Source of the DNA: JALYXV01 sp963791545
GTDB taxonomy: Bacteria; Actinomycetota; Acidimicrobiia; Acidimicrobiales; Palsa-688
Length of the DNA: 64,000 nucleotides
Reading direction: 5' to 3'
NCBI GenBank assembly: GCA_963791545.1
Contig: CAWBSR010000007.1
Location: 62,001 to 126,000 of the forward strand
Made by a program: the position numbers and the translations under genes. The notes beneath the pieces are model-generated. The model saw only the letters and a program-made list of their open reading frames with translations, made no database searches and was not told where the DNA came from. Of this stretch, positions 18,107 through 25,781 are shown piece by piece; the stretch's first letter is position 1, and the number at the start of each line of letters is the position of its first letter.

Positions 18107-18982
18107 TCAGCCGAGGCCCGTGTCGTCGTTCTTACGCAGGGCGGGCGGGCTCCTGTGGTTCCCGCTGTGGTGGAGCGACGCCCACGGCCGCTGAGCTTGT
18201 TGGGCTCTGTGTGTGTCGAGGGTCTGGCGGACGGCAAGGTCGGCCTGTGCGATGAGTGTTTCGAGCCGGCTCGCGTGGGGCTGGCCGTGGGTTTCCCAGT
18301 CGGCTGTGGCTGCCTCAAGGGCTTGGCGGGCGGCGGCGAGATCATGGTCGGATTCCCTTCGTTCCCGGCGGCGCAGTGCCGGGTCGGACGCGTGGCGTGC
18401 AGCCCGCCGATTGTCGGCCTTCGCTTCGGTCAGGTTGAGGGCGGCGCGCCCGGCTGACGTACCTGTCCAACGGCCTGTGCCTTGGCGCAGTTGTTGCAGG
18501 TCGTACTCGCAGCGGCCCCGCTCCTCGAGGGCGGTGCCCACCTGCTGGAGGGCGTCGGGTTCGGGTTGCGGGCTTTCGGTTGGTGTGGGTTGGCCCTGGT
18601 CGGTGGCCCAGGTTGGGCGCCGTTCGGCTTCCCAGCTGTACGCGACTCGCTCCGCCGCTTCGGCGGGGTCGGCGGCGGTGGTGTAGATGTGGCTGGTCGC
18701 TCGGGCGCGGCTCATGGCGACGTAGGCCAGTTCGCGGCCGCCGCCGTCGTCGAGGACATGCGCGGTGTCGACGGTGGCCCCCTGGGCCCGGTGGGCGGTG
18801 ACCGCGTAGGCGTGGGCGAGCCGGTCGGCGCTGGCGGCGTCACGGTCGAAATGCAGGCCTCGCCCGTCGTCAGTGAGAGCGTCGATGGAGCCGTCTCGGG
18901 GGTGGACGGCGGTGATTGTGGCCCGCTCGGAGGTGACCCAATCACTGTGCGGTCCGGGCTGGACGACCGCCGCCCCGACCAA
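18107..18982 (-). pseudogene. C-terminal remnant of a TraA/TrwC-type conjugative relaxase-helicase
   Basis: The 291 residues match the end of a MobF relaxase-helicase. AYAVTAHRAQGATVDTAHV and LAYVAMSRAR are helicase motifs V and VI of the UvrD_C_2 type, followed by an Arg/Glu-rich coiled C-terminal tail. The N-terminal relaxase domain with its Tyr and three-His motif and the Walker A helicase half are absent; complete proteins exceed 1000 residues. This is the only conjugation gene left in the island and shows that the element's ancestor could be mobilised. Confidence 0.75.
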
Positions 18983-19185
18983 CGCGCTTCATCCCCTTTT
19001 CGCCCGCTCTCGAGCGCATGGGCTGCCCCGTGTCCGGAGGACCGGAGGCAGTCCACGCACTTCCTTCCCGGCCGCGCGTTCACCCCGTCGACTCGCCGAA
19101 AAGTTGCCCTCCTTTCAAGATTCTCTTTCCGTCTGCGGCCACCACACGTCCGTTAATAGGTATCTGACATTGACAGGAGGACACC

Positions 19186-19400
19186 ATGCCCGGCCCCTAC
19201 GACCCGACCCAGACCTGCCTCGGCATCCCGGAACTGCTACCTGGCTGCACATCACCGAACGCCACGTCCCACGCTTGGTCGCTGAACGACGCATTCCGTT
19301 CCACAAGATCGGAGGTCGCGTCAGATTCGTCCCGTCCGAGATAACCGCCTGGCTCGACGACAACTGGCACGAAGCCGAGCTCGCCCGCCGTGGCCACTGA
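19186..19400 (+). pseudogene. Excisionase-type HTH protein, frameshifted
   Basis: The ATG at 19186 follows AGGAGG with 5-base spacing and encodes MPGPYDPTQTCLGIPEL. Near 19228 one base appears lost. The remainder (TATWLHITERHVPRLV, then IPFHKIGGRVRFVPSEI) is in the next frame, to a stop at 19400. That sequence is the HTH_17/MerR-like excisionase fold common beside actinobacterial integrases. Restoring one base would give a 71-residue protein. It should have directed excision with the integrase now found at the other end of the island. Confidence 0.7.
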
Positions 19401-19754
19401 AACCCTGCACCTCTTTCGCCGCCGAAACCCGGCCGGCAGGCCCACCCCGTCCACATTCGAGACACCCACTCTGATGTCTCGACTCCAGACAGCAGCAGCG
19501 CCGTCCGAAACCGAGGCATCCACGTCCCGAATCCGAAGACAGCCGCCTGCATCCACGCGCTCATGGCCGTGCTGCCACCGTCCTGGCGGCGCGGGCGCGC
19601 CAGACCGACCTGACCGCGCCACCGGGGCGCCGCAGGATCTCCCTGGGCCACAACTGGCGGACGATCACTTCGCCACCGCCGGGCGATCGCCCCGATCCGC
19701 TGGTGAGCCCGACGAACCAAGTGGCGTGGACGCACCACGGACCGCCGCCGGTCC

Positions 19755-19760
19755 TATCCT
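19755..19760 (+). promoter_or_regulatory. -10 box of vapB (leaderless)
   Basis: TATCCT ends 7 bases before the GTG at 19768, placing the transcription start at or next to the start codon. There is no Shine-Dalgarno. Confidence 0.5.
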
Positions 19761-19767
19761 TTGAAAG

Positions 19768-20010
19768 GTGAGCCTGGTCGTGAAACTCCCCGAAGACCTT
19801 GCCGCCCGTGTCGAGGCGGTCGCCGCCGAGCGCGGTATCAGCGCCGAGGAGGTCGTGGCCGAAGCCGTCGCCGCGCACCTCCCCGCCGACGACAGCGACC
19901 CGTTGGAAGCATTTATCGGCTCCGGTGCCTCCGGCCGCGGCGACCTCGGCCGAAGGCACCGCGAGATCCGAGCCGAGCTAACCGGGGGCCACGCCGCTCG
20001 CGACCTGTGA
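19768..20010 (+). CDS. vapB: VapB-type antitoxin
   Basis: This 80-residue protein starts with a ribbon-helix-helix-like segment (SLVVKLPEDLAARVEAVAAE) followed by an acidic linker and a basic tail, as in antitoxins that repress their own operon and cap a PIN toxin. The GTG at 19768 is chosen for the TATCCT box 7 bases upstream. Its stop overlaps the start of vapC (GTGA), so the two are translationally coupled. The subfamily assignment is inferred mainly from the partner. Confidence 0.75.
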   Translation: MSLVVKLPEDLAARVEAVAAERGISAEEVVAEAVAAHLPADDSDPLEAFIGSGASGRGDLGRRHREIRAELTGGHAARDL

Positions 20011-20420
20011 GTGTCGTCGTCGACACGGGCGTGCTGGTCGCCGCCGCTGACGCAGACGACGCCGACCACGACGCCTGTGCCCAACTCCTCCGCGACCGCC
20101 GGGGTCAGCTGGTGGTCCCCTCGCCGGTCATCCCTGAAACCTGCTGGCAGATCGAACGCAACCTCGGACCCCGCTCCGAGGCCGCCTTCCTCCGCCTCAT
20201 CATCGCCGGCGACCTGGACGTCGTCGACCTCGCCGTCGCCGACTACCGGCGTTGCGTGGAGCTCATCGAACGCTACGCCGACCTCGGCCTCGGAATGGTC
20301 GACGCCAGCATCGTCACCGTCGCAGAAAACCGCCAGACCGCGACGATCGCAACGCTCAACGAGCGCGACTTCCGCGTAGTTCGTCCTCGCCACTGCGAAG
20401 CCTTCGAGCTGATCCCTTGA
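20007..20420 (+). CDS. vapC: VapC-type PIN-domain ribonuclease toxin
   Basis: PIN-domain protein of 137 residues. The acidic quartet is visible: VVDTGVL (Asp near residue 6), VIPETCWQIE (Glu), GLGMVDASIV (Asp) and LNERDFRVV (Asp). VapC enzymes cut specific RNAs, often tRNAs, when freed from VapB. The start is the GTG at 20007, which overlaps the vapB stop by 4 bases. The pair sits 340 bp from the tRNA attachment end of the island, where addiction modules commonly stabilise integrated DNA. It appears intact. Confidence 0.85.
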   Translation: MSVVVDTGVLVAAADADDADHDACAQLLRDRRGQLVVPSPVIPETCWQIERNLGPRSEAAFLRLIIAGDLDVVDLAVADYRRCVELIERYADLGLGMVDASIVTVAENRQTATIATLNERDFRVVRPRHCEAFELIP

Positions 20421-20761
20421 CCCCGACCCTGGCCCGGTTCCTTCCTTAGCTTAGCTACCGGGCCTGCCCTTGAAGCTCGGAGAATCGCCGAAACGGTCCT
20501 TTTGAGGGTGAAGCGCGAAGCGGGCGGCCCCTCCGATCTGGCCCGCCGAACCCGGTTGTCGACGTGGTTCCTCGGAGGGTTTCTATGGCCCACTCGACTC
20601 CCCAGCGCAGGACGGCCAACGGTCGTCGGCCGGTTGTCCCCGAAATCCCTTCCCACAGCCTTCCCAATTTCTGCGGTCGACATGGGTTCCGGAGTGGTAT
20701 TCAGCGGGCAAATCCCCAACCCCCTGACCAGGCAGTTCGTGCTGGTCAGGGCCACTTTCGC
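20421..20761. other. Gene-free stretch between vapC and tRNA-Arg
   Basis: No convincing gene. A frame opening after GGAGGG near 20575 runs into the tRNA gene and resembles no protein. The segment may hold the old right end of the element. Confidence 0.5.
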
Positions 20762-20837
20762 TGGCGCCCCCGGCAGGATTCGGACCTGCGACGCACGGTT
20801 TAGGAAACCGACGCTCTATCCCCTGAGCTACGGGGGC
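20762..20837 (-). tRNA. tRNA-Arg (anticodon CCT)
   Basis: Read on the minus strand from 20837, the acceptor GCCCCCG pairs with CGGGGGC. The D arm is GCTC/GAGC, the anticodon loop TTCCTAA gives CCT, and the T arm is GCAGG/CCTGC with TCCGAAT. The CCA end is encoded (20764-20762). The outermost anticodon-stem pair is a T-T mismatch. It reads AGG codons. The gene's 3' half is duplicated at 419-457, marking it as the integration target; the element lies on its 3' side, so the tRNA is kept intact. Confidence 0.95.
20763..20801. repeat. Right attachment site inside tRNA-Arg
   Basis: Identical to 419-457 over 39 bases, from tRNA base 37 to the second C of CCA. Confidence 0.9.
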
Positions 20838-20952
20838 TGGTAGATGAAACCTGCTGCCCGGTTCGGTCTGCCGCCCCCGAGCCGCGGGGACAGCGTAGTG
20901 GGGCGACCGCGTGATTCTCACGATGATCGTCGGCCCCGCGGGACCGGCGTAG

Positions 20953-21417
20953 CTACCCCGTGGCGATGATGAAAATCATGTTGCCCTGAAAGGCCACCTT
21001 GCCATCCACGAAGGCGGTGCCCGAGCTCTTGCCGGCGCCGCCTCCTAGGTGATCCACCTTCACGTGCAGCTCCAGGGTGTCGCCGGGCACCACTTGGCGG
21101 CGGAAACGGGCCTTGTCGATCCCCCCGAACAGCGGCAGCCGGTGCCGGTAGTCCCGATGGGCCAGCAGGCAGATGGCGCCCATCTGAGCCATGGCCTCCA
21201 CCATCAGCACCCCCGGCACGGTGGGGCGAGCGGGAAAATGGCCGGCGAAGAACGGTTCCTCGCCGCTCAGGTGCCACTGCCCGATGGCCGACTGGGCCGG
21301 GTGGATCTCGATGATGGTGTCCACGAAGAGAAACGGCGGCCGGTGCGGGATCAGATCCTCGGGCCGCCAGCCGGACCACCCTTGGGGGCTCTCGGGGTCG
21401 CTCTTCAAGCTCGTCAA
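20953..21417 (-). CDS. fabZ: 3-hydroxyacyl-ACP dehydratase FabZ
   Basis: Hot-dog fold dehydratase of 154 residues that removes water from 3-hydroxyacyl-ACP in fatty-acid elongation. The active-site His lies in AGHFPARPTVPG and the catalytic Glu in MVEAMAQMGA. The N-terminal segment IPHRPPFLFVD is typical of FabZ. The start is a TTG at 21417 that overlaps the fabG stop (TTGA), indicating translational coupling. It is the last gene of the fabI-fabG-fabZ cassette, a compact FAS-II set. Confidence 0.93.
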   Translation of the reverse strand: MTSLKSDPESPQGWSGWRPEDLIPHRPPFLFVDTIIEIHPAQSAIGQWHLSGEEPFFAGHFPARPTVPGVLMVEAMAQMGAICLLAHRDYRHRLPLFGGIDKARFRRQVVPGDTLELHVKVDHLGGGAGKSSGTAFVDGKVAFQGNMIFIIATG

Positions 21418-22139
21418 TGCCCCATCCCTAGACCGCCGTCGACGGGGATGACCGCCCCGGTCACATAGGCCGCCGCCTCCGACGCCAGCCAGGTCACCAC
21501 CCCGGCCACCTCCTCGGCCCGGGCCATGCGCTGTAACGGGATCTGGGCCACGATCTCCTTGTGCCGGGAGTCGGGCAAGGCCGCCGTCATGTCCGTCTCG
21601 ATGAAGCCGGGCGCCACCACGTTGACCGTGACCTTACGGCTGCCGATCTCCCGGGCCAGCGATCGGGCGAAGCCCACCAGGCCCGCCTTGGAGGCGGCGT
21701 AGTTTGTTTGCCCCCCGGAGCCGGCCAGGCCGACCACCGAGGAAATCAAGACAATGCGCCCCTGGCGGGCCCGGATCATCTTGGGGACGGCCCGCTTGGC
21801 GACCCGGTAGGCGCCGACCAGGTTGGTGTCGATCACGCTGGTGAAGGCCTCTTCGCTCATCTGCATGAGCAGGCCATCGCGGGTGATGCCGGCGTTGGCG
21901 ACCAGGACCTCGACGGGGCCCAGGGTGGCCTCGACCTCGGCGAAGGCGGCGTCGACGTCGGCCACCGAGGTGACGTCACAGCGCAGCGACAAGAAGCCCT
22001 CGACGGGGTCCTTGCGGTGGGTCACCGCCACCCGGTCGCCCAAGGCCGCGAAGGCCTGGGCGATGGCCAGTCCGATGCCCCGGTTGCCCCCGGTGACGAG
22101 CACCACCCGCCCGGCGGGAGCCTCGGCGGGAACCTCCAT
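21414..22139 (-). CDS. fabG: 3-oxoacyl-ACP reductase FabG
   Basis: SDR-family NADPH reductase of 241 residues. It has the nucleotide-binding VTGGNRGIG, the NAG motif (VANAGITRDG), Ser and Tyr/Lys of the catalytic set (LISSVVG, NYAASKAG), and the FabG signature VAPGFIETDMT. The C-terminus VDGGLGMGH is typical. The ATG at 22139 overlaps the fabI stop by one base (TGATG). It reduces 3-oxoacyl-ACP in the step before FabZ. Confidence 0.95.
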   Translation of the reverse strand: MEVPAEAPAGRVVLVTGGNRGIGLAIAQAFAALGDRVAVTHRKDPVEGFLSLRCDVTSVADVDAAFAEVEATLGPVEVLVANAGITRDGLLMQMSEEAFTSVIDTNLVGAYRVAKRAVPKMIRARQGRIVLISSVVGLAGSGGQTNYAASKAGLVGFARSLAREIGSRKVTVNVVAPGFIETDMTAALPDSRHKEIVAQIPLQRMARAEEVAGVVTWLASEAAAYVTGAVIPVDGGLGMGH

Positions 22140-22921
22140 CAGACCCCCATGGCGTGATAGCCGCCGTCGACGTGGATGATCTCACCGGTGGTCATCGGGA
22201 ACCAGTCGCTCAGGAGGACCGTGCATGCCTTGGCCACCGCTGACGAGTCGTTGATGTCCCATCCGAGGGGCGCCCGCTCGATCCACGCCCCCTCGAACGC
22301 CGCGAATCCGGCGATCGACTTGGCGGCGATGGTGCGCATGGGTCCGGCTGCCACCAGGTTGACCCGGACATTGTCGGGGCCGACCTCCTTGGCCAGGTAG
22401 CGGGCCGTCGACTCGAGCCCCGCCTTGGCCACACCCATCCAGTCGTAGGAGGGCCAGGCCCGGGTGCCGTCGAAGTCGAGGCCGACGACCGACCCCCCGC
22501 CCGCCGCCCGGAGCAGGGGCAACATGGCCACCGTCAACGACTTCAGCGAAAATGTCGAGATGTGGAGGGCGACGCTGACGTCCTGCCACGGGGCGTCCAG
22601 GAAGCCCCCGCCCAGGCAACTGGCGGGTGCGAAACCGATGGCGTGGAGCACCCCGTCCAGGGCGCCCCAGCGTTCCTCCAGGTCCTTGGCCACGATGGAG
22701 AAGTGCTCGTCCACGGTGACGTCGAGTTCCAGGACGTCGGGAGGCGCGGGGAGCTTCTTGGCCACCCGTTTGGTCAGGCTGAGCCCCCGGCCGGCGCCGG
22801 TGAGAACGATCTGGGCGCCTTGTTCCTGGGCCAACTTGGCAACCCCGAAGGCGAGCGAGTCATCGGTCAGCACCCCGGTGATCAGCAGGCGCTTTCCTTC
22901 CAGCAGTCCGGGCGCAGGCAC
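22139..22921 (-). CDS. fabI: Enoyl-ACP reductase (FabI/InhA type)
   Basis: NADH-dependent enoyl-ACP reductase of 260 residues, divergent SDR. The nucleotide site reads LLITGVLTDDSLAF. The catalytic Tyr and Lys are spaced by six residues in SYDWMGVAKAG, as in InhA. VAAGPMRTIAAKSI and VDGGYHAMGV close the fold. The GTG at 22921 is chosen because a TAGAGT -10 box ends 7 bases upstream; a longer frame to 22972 has no support. It heads the operon fabI-fabG-fabZ and catalyses the last reduction of each elongation cycle. The InhA-like motif fits an actinobacterium. Confidence 0.92.
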   Translation of the reverse strand: MPAPGLLEGKRLLITGVLTDDSLAFGVAKLAQEQGAQIVLTGAGRGLSLTKRVAKKLPAPPDVLELDVTVDEHFSIVAKDLEERWGALDGVLHAIGFAPASCLGGGFLDAPWQDVSVALHISTFSLKSLTVAMLPLLRAAGGGSVVGLDFDGTRAWPSYDWMGVAKAGLESTARYLAKEVGPDNVRVNLVAAGPMRTIAAKSIAGFAAFEGAWIERAPLGWDINDSSAVAKACTVLLSDWFPMTTGEIIHVDGGYHAMGV

Positions 22922-22928
22922 GCCGGGC

Positions 22929-22934
22929 ACTCTA
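22929..22934 (-). promoter_or_regulatory. -10 box of the fabI-fabG-fabZ operon
   Basis: TAGAGT on the minus strand, 7 bases before the GTG of fabI, consistent with a leaderless transcript. Confidence 0.5.
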
Positions 22935-23220
22935 CCGTCCGGTCTACCCGCCACCTGTACCGGCAGTTGCACCGGTCGCTCCCGGCGGGGGCGCCAGCCC
23001 CGTCCTCATGGCGTTGACGGCGAGCGTCGTCGCCCCGCCTGACTCGGTGACAACCGAGGCGCGACGGCGGACAGGCGCGTACCTCGCTGGCGTCGCTGAC
23101 CCCATCGCGTCGCCGGCCGGGGGGCTCGATTCGGGCGGGGACGGACAGGTCCCGCGAACGCCGACAGGTTGGCCGCGGCGGTCCACGCAAGGCCGTTTGG
23201 GGGCCTAACCTCGCTTCGCC

Positions 23221-24096
23221 ATGAGCGCCATGAGCGAACGAATCCACCGGGTGGGCGTGGTCGGCTGTGGGCTGATGGGATCGGGTATCGCCGAGGTCTC
23301 GGCGCGCGCTGAGCTCGACGTCGTCATTGTCGAGGCCAGCGACGCCGCCCTGGAGGCGGGGAGCAAGCGGATCGAGCACTCGCTGTCGCGTGCCGTTCGC
23401 CACGGGAAGCTGTCGAGTGACCAGCGGGCGGCAGCCCAGGGCCGGATGGTCTTCACGACCGATTACAAGCAACTGGCGGACCGCCAACTCGTGGTCGAAG
23501 CTGTCGTCGAATCCGAGCCTGCCAAGGTGGCCGTCTTCCGGCGCCTGCACGAGGTCGTCGAGGACCCCGACGCCATCCTGGCGTCGAATACCAGTTCCAT
23601 CCCCATCATGAAGCTGGCCATGGCGACGGGACGCCCGGCCCAGGTCGTCGGCATCCACTTCTTCAACCCGGTGCCGGTGCTGCAACTGGTCGAGGTGGTG
23701 TCGTCGCTGCTGACCGAACCTTCGGTGACGGCGGCGGCGACCGACTTCGCATCGCAGCGGCTGGGCAAGCACGTCATCCACTCCCAGGACCGGGCCGGAT
23801 TCATCGTCAACGCCCTGCTCATCCCGTACCTGCTGTCGGCGATCCGGATGCTGGAGTCGGGGTTTGCCACCCCTGCCGACATCGACACCGGCATGGTCGA
23901 GGGCTGCGCCCACCCCATGGGGCCCCTCGCGCTCAGCGACCTGATCGGGCTCGACACGACGATGGCGGTCGCCATGTCGCTCTATGAAGAGTTCAAGGAG
24001 CCGCTGTATGCCCCGCCGCCGCTGCTGTCGCGGATGGTCGACGCGGGCCTCCTTGGTCGCAAGTCGGGGCGGGGCTTCTACAACTACGCCGGCTGA
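23221..24096 (+). CDS. 3-hydroxybutyryl-CoA dehydrogenase (3-hydroxyacyl-CoA dehydrogenase)
   Basis: NAD-dependent enzyme of 291 residues, FadB2/Hbd type. The N-terminal Rossmann motif is GVVGCGLMGSGIAE. The catalytic His lies in GIHFFNPVPVLQLVEV, with the Ser/Asn pair in SNTSSIPI. The C-terminal dimer domain contains HPMGPLALSDLIGLD and ends GRKSGRGFYNY. It oxidises 3-hydroxyacyl-CoA in beta-oxidation or runs the reverse in butyrate/PHB routes. A TAACCT box ends 9 bases before the ATG at 23221. It converges on the acyl-CoA synthetase across a strong hairpin. Confidence 0.93.
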   Translation: MSAMSERIHRVGVVGCGLMGSGIAEVSARAELDVVIVEASDAALEAGSKRIEHSLSRAVRHGKLSSDQRAAAQGRMVFTTDYKQLADRQLVVEAVVESEPAKVAVFRRLHEVVEDPDAILASNTSSIPIMKLAMATGRPAQVVGIHFFNPVPVLQLVEVVSSLLTEPSVTAAATDFASQRLGKHVIHSQDRAGFIVNALLIPYLLSAIRMLESGFATPADIDTGMVEGCAHPMGPLALSDLIGLDTTMAVAMSLYEEFKEPLYAPPPLLSRMVDAGLLGRKSGRGFYNYAG

Positions 24097-24130
24097 GCGC
24101 GAGCGGCATCGGGGGCGGCGACGGGAGCCG

Positions 24131-24174
24131 GTTTTGCCAAAAAGTGTTGTCCTGACATCACTTTTTGGCAAAAC
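24131..24174. terminator. Bidirectional hairpin terminator
   Basis: Arms GTTTTGCCAAAAAGTG (24131-24146) and its exact complement (24159-24174) enclose 12 bases. The inner TGTC/GACA pair could extend the stem almost to a full palindrome. It lies between two convergent genes. The A/T runs inside the arms could act as U-tracts in both directions. Confidence 0.75.
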
Positions 24175-24192
24175 GGTACCGGGGGTCGGACC

Positions 24193-25749
24193 TCAGCTGA
24201 CCGAGCGGTCGTGGCCCTCCCAGTACGGAGCCCGCAGATCCTTCTTCAGGACCTTCAATGCCCCCGACAGGGGCAGCGCCTCGGTGCGGAACTCCACCGA
24301 CTTGGGCACCTTGTAACCCGCGATCCGATCCTTACACCACGCCTTGATCTCGTCGTCGGTTGCCGTGGCACCCGGCGCCATGACGACGATGGCGTGTACC
24401 GCCTCGCCCCACTTCTCCGAGGGAATGCCGATCACGGCCACCTGGGCCACGTCCGGATAGGCGGCGATGGCGTTTTCGACCTCGGCCGAGTACACGTTCT
24501 CGCCGCCGCTCACGATCATGTCCTTGACCCGGTCGACCAGGAACAGATAGCCGTTTTCATCGAGGTAGCCGGCGTCGCCGGTGTGATACCACCCGCCGGC
24601 AAAGGCGGCGTCGGTCTGTTCTGGCCGGTGCCAGTACTCCCGCATGAAGTTTCCGGCCCGGGCGCACACCTCGCCCCTCGCCCCGGGCCCCAGCATGTTG
24701 CCGTCGGGATCCTGGATGGCCAAGTCGGTGTTCACGACGGGGCGGCCCGCAGAACGCAGCAGGTCACCACCCTTGCGATGGTCCTCGGGCATCAGCATGG
24801 TGAGGATGCCGAAACACTCCGTCATCCCGTAGGCCTGGATCACCTTGATGTCGGGAGAAATGGCCAGGACCCGCTCGAGGAGGGCGGTGGACATCGGTGA
24901 GGCGCCGTAGCCCAGCGTCTCCAAAGTCGCCAGCTTCGAAGGGGTATACGAAGGGTGATCGAGCACCATCTGAATGATGGTCGGGACCATCACCGTGAAC
25001 GTGACCTTGTCCCGCTGGCAGATATCCAGGACCGGGCCCGGGTCGAAGATCGGGATGATCGTCGATGTTCCTCCGGTGGCCGGGATGGCGAAGACGCCCA
25101 GCATGCCGGCCACATGGAACATCGGGACCTGATGGAGGCAGACCTGGCTGTCATCGATCTTGATCATGCCGGCGATTTTGTAGAGGTTGAGCATGGAGGC
25201 CCGGTTGTCCATGACCACACCTTTGGGCAGGCCCGTCGTGCCGCCGGTGTACATGAGGATGGCGGGATCGCCTTCCTCGGGCTCGTCGGGCACCGTCGCC
25301 GACCCCACGCCGATCAGGTCGTCCTGGGTGAGGTTGTGGGGCACGTCGCCGGACCCCATGAGCACGACCTTCTTGATTCCCGCCGCCTCCCTTACCCGCT
25401 CGACGACATGGGCGAATGCCCAGTCCACGAACACGACCTCGGTTCCGGAGTCTTTGAGGACGTACTCCAGCTCCAGGGGAGCCAGCCGCAGATTCAGCGG
25501 GTTGATCATGGTGGCGCCCAGATAGCCGGCGTGGTACAGCTCCATGAAGTAATGGCTGTTGAGCGACAGGACCGCGAACCGGTCGCCTTTGTTGAGGTCG
25601 AGTTCACTCTTCATCCCGCTGGCCAAGCGGAGCACCCGGTCCATGTGCTCGCTGTAGGTGGCCCGGTAATCGCCGTCGATCACCGCCGTCTTGGCGGCGT
25701 AGCGGTTCGCCGCGGGGATGACGCAGCGATGATAAATCAGATCTTTCAT
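24193..25749 (-). CDS. Acyl-CoA synthetase (AMP-forming)
   Basis: ANL-superfamily enzyme of 518 residues that activates a carboxylic acid, probably a fatty acid, to its CoA thioester through an acyl-AMP. Motifs in order: YTGGTTGLPKGV (P-loop), GYGASPM, AYGMTE, YHTGDAGYLDENGYL with the DR of VDRVKD, and SGGENVYSAEVE. The C-terminal Lys falls in GALKVLKKDLR, where LSGALK replaces the usual TATGK. The chain-length class cannot be told. It is divergently transcribed from the 2-hydroxyacid dehydrogenase from a 32-bp spacer. Confidence 0.92.
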   Translation of the reverse strand: MKDLIYHRCVIPAANRYAAKTAVIDGDYRATYSEHMDRVLRLASGMKSELDLNKGDRFAVLSLNSHYFMELYHAGYLGATMINPLNLRLAPLELEYVLKDSGTEVVFVDWAFAHVVERVREAAGIKKVVLMGSGDVPHNLTQDDLIGVGSATVPDEPEEGDPAILMYTGGTTGLPKGVVMDNRASMLNLYKIAGMIKIDDSQVCLHQVPMFHVAGMLGVFAIPATGGTSTIIPIFDPGPVLDICQRDKVTFTVMVPTIIQMVLDHPSYTPSKLATLETLGYGASPMSTALLERVLAISPDIKVIQAYGMTECFGILTMLMPEDHRKGGDLLRSAGRPVVNTDLAIQDPDGNMLGPGARGEVCARAGNFMREYWHRPEQTDAAFAGGWYHTGDAGYLDENGYLFLVDRVKDMIVSGGENVYSAEVENAIAAYPDVAQVAVIGIPSEKWGEAVHAIVVMAPGATATDDEIKAWCKDRIAGYKVPKSVEFRTEALPLSGALKVLKKDLRAPYWEGHDRSVS

Positions 25750-25757
25750 CGCCTTTT

Positions 25758-25774
25758 ACCTTAGGACCTAAGGT
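25758..25774. promoter_or_regulatory. Palindromic divergent promoter
   Basis: ACCTTAGGACCTAAGGT is a perfect 8-bp inverted repeat with a one-base centre. Each arm contains a TAAGGT box. The plus-strand box ends 7 bases before the ATG at 25782, and the minus-strand box ends 8 bases before the ATG at 25749. Both genes may therefore be leaderless from face-to-face -10 boxes, and a dimeric repressor bound here would block both. Confidence 0.6.
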
Positions 25775-25781
25775 CGGCGCC

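Larger units (their letters stand above)
419..20801. mobile_element. Decayed integrative element in tRNA-Arg(CCT)
   Basis: The element is bounded by a perfect 39-bp direct repeat (419-457 and 20763-20801). The right copy is the 3' half of an intact tRNA-Arg gene, the usual target of tyrosine-recombinase elements. Inside are an integrase fragment next to the left repeat, an excisionase, the C-terminus of a conjugative relaxase-helicase, three transposases and VapBC near the right end. Integrase, excisionase and relaxase are all broken, so the element is inferred to be immobile. The intact cargo is the giant-protein operon at 3623-11714 and VapBC. Whether it was once a conjugative element or only a mobilisable island cannot be told, because no coupling protein or type IV secretion gene remains. 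Confidence 0.85.

Noticed and set aside
20594..20803. A short frame with a GGAGGG ribosome site leading into the tRNA-Arg gene
   Set aside because: It ends inside the tRNA and its C-terminus is tRNA antisense; no family resemblance.
22932..22944. 13-base match CTACCGTCCGGTC also at 58284-58296, considered as a shared operator
   Set aside because: In the two places it sits differently relative to the start codon and each is explained by a separate -10 box; one pair is too little to claim an operator.
22882..24171. A 429-residue minus-strand frame opposite the 3-hydroxyacyl-CoA dehydrogenase
   Set aside because: Composition is that of an antisense shadow (His/Arg/Asp-rich), with no family motifs.
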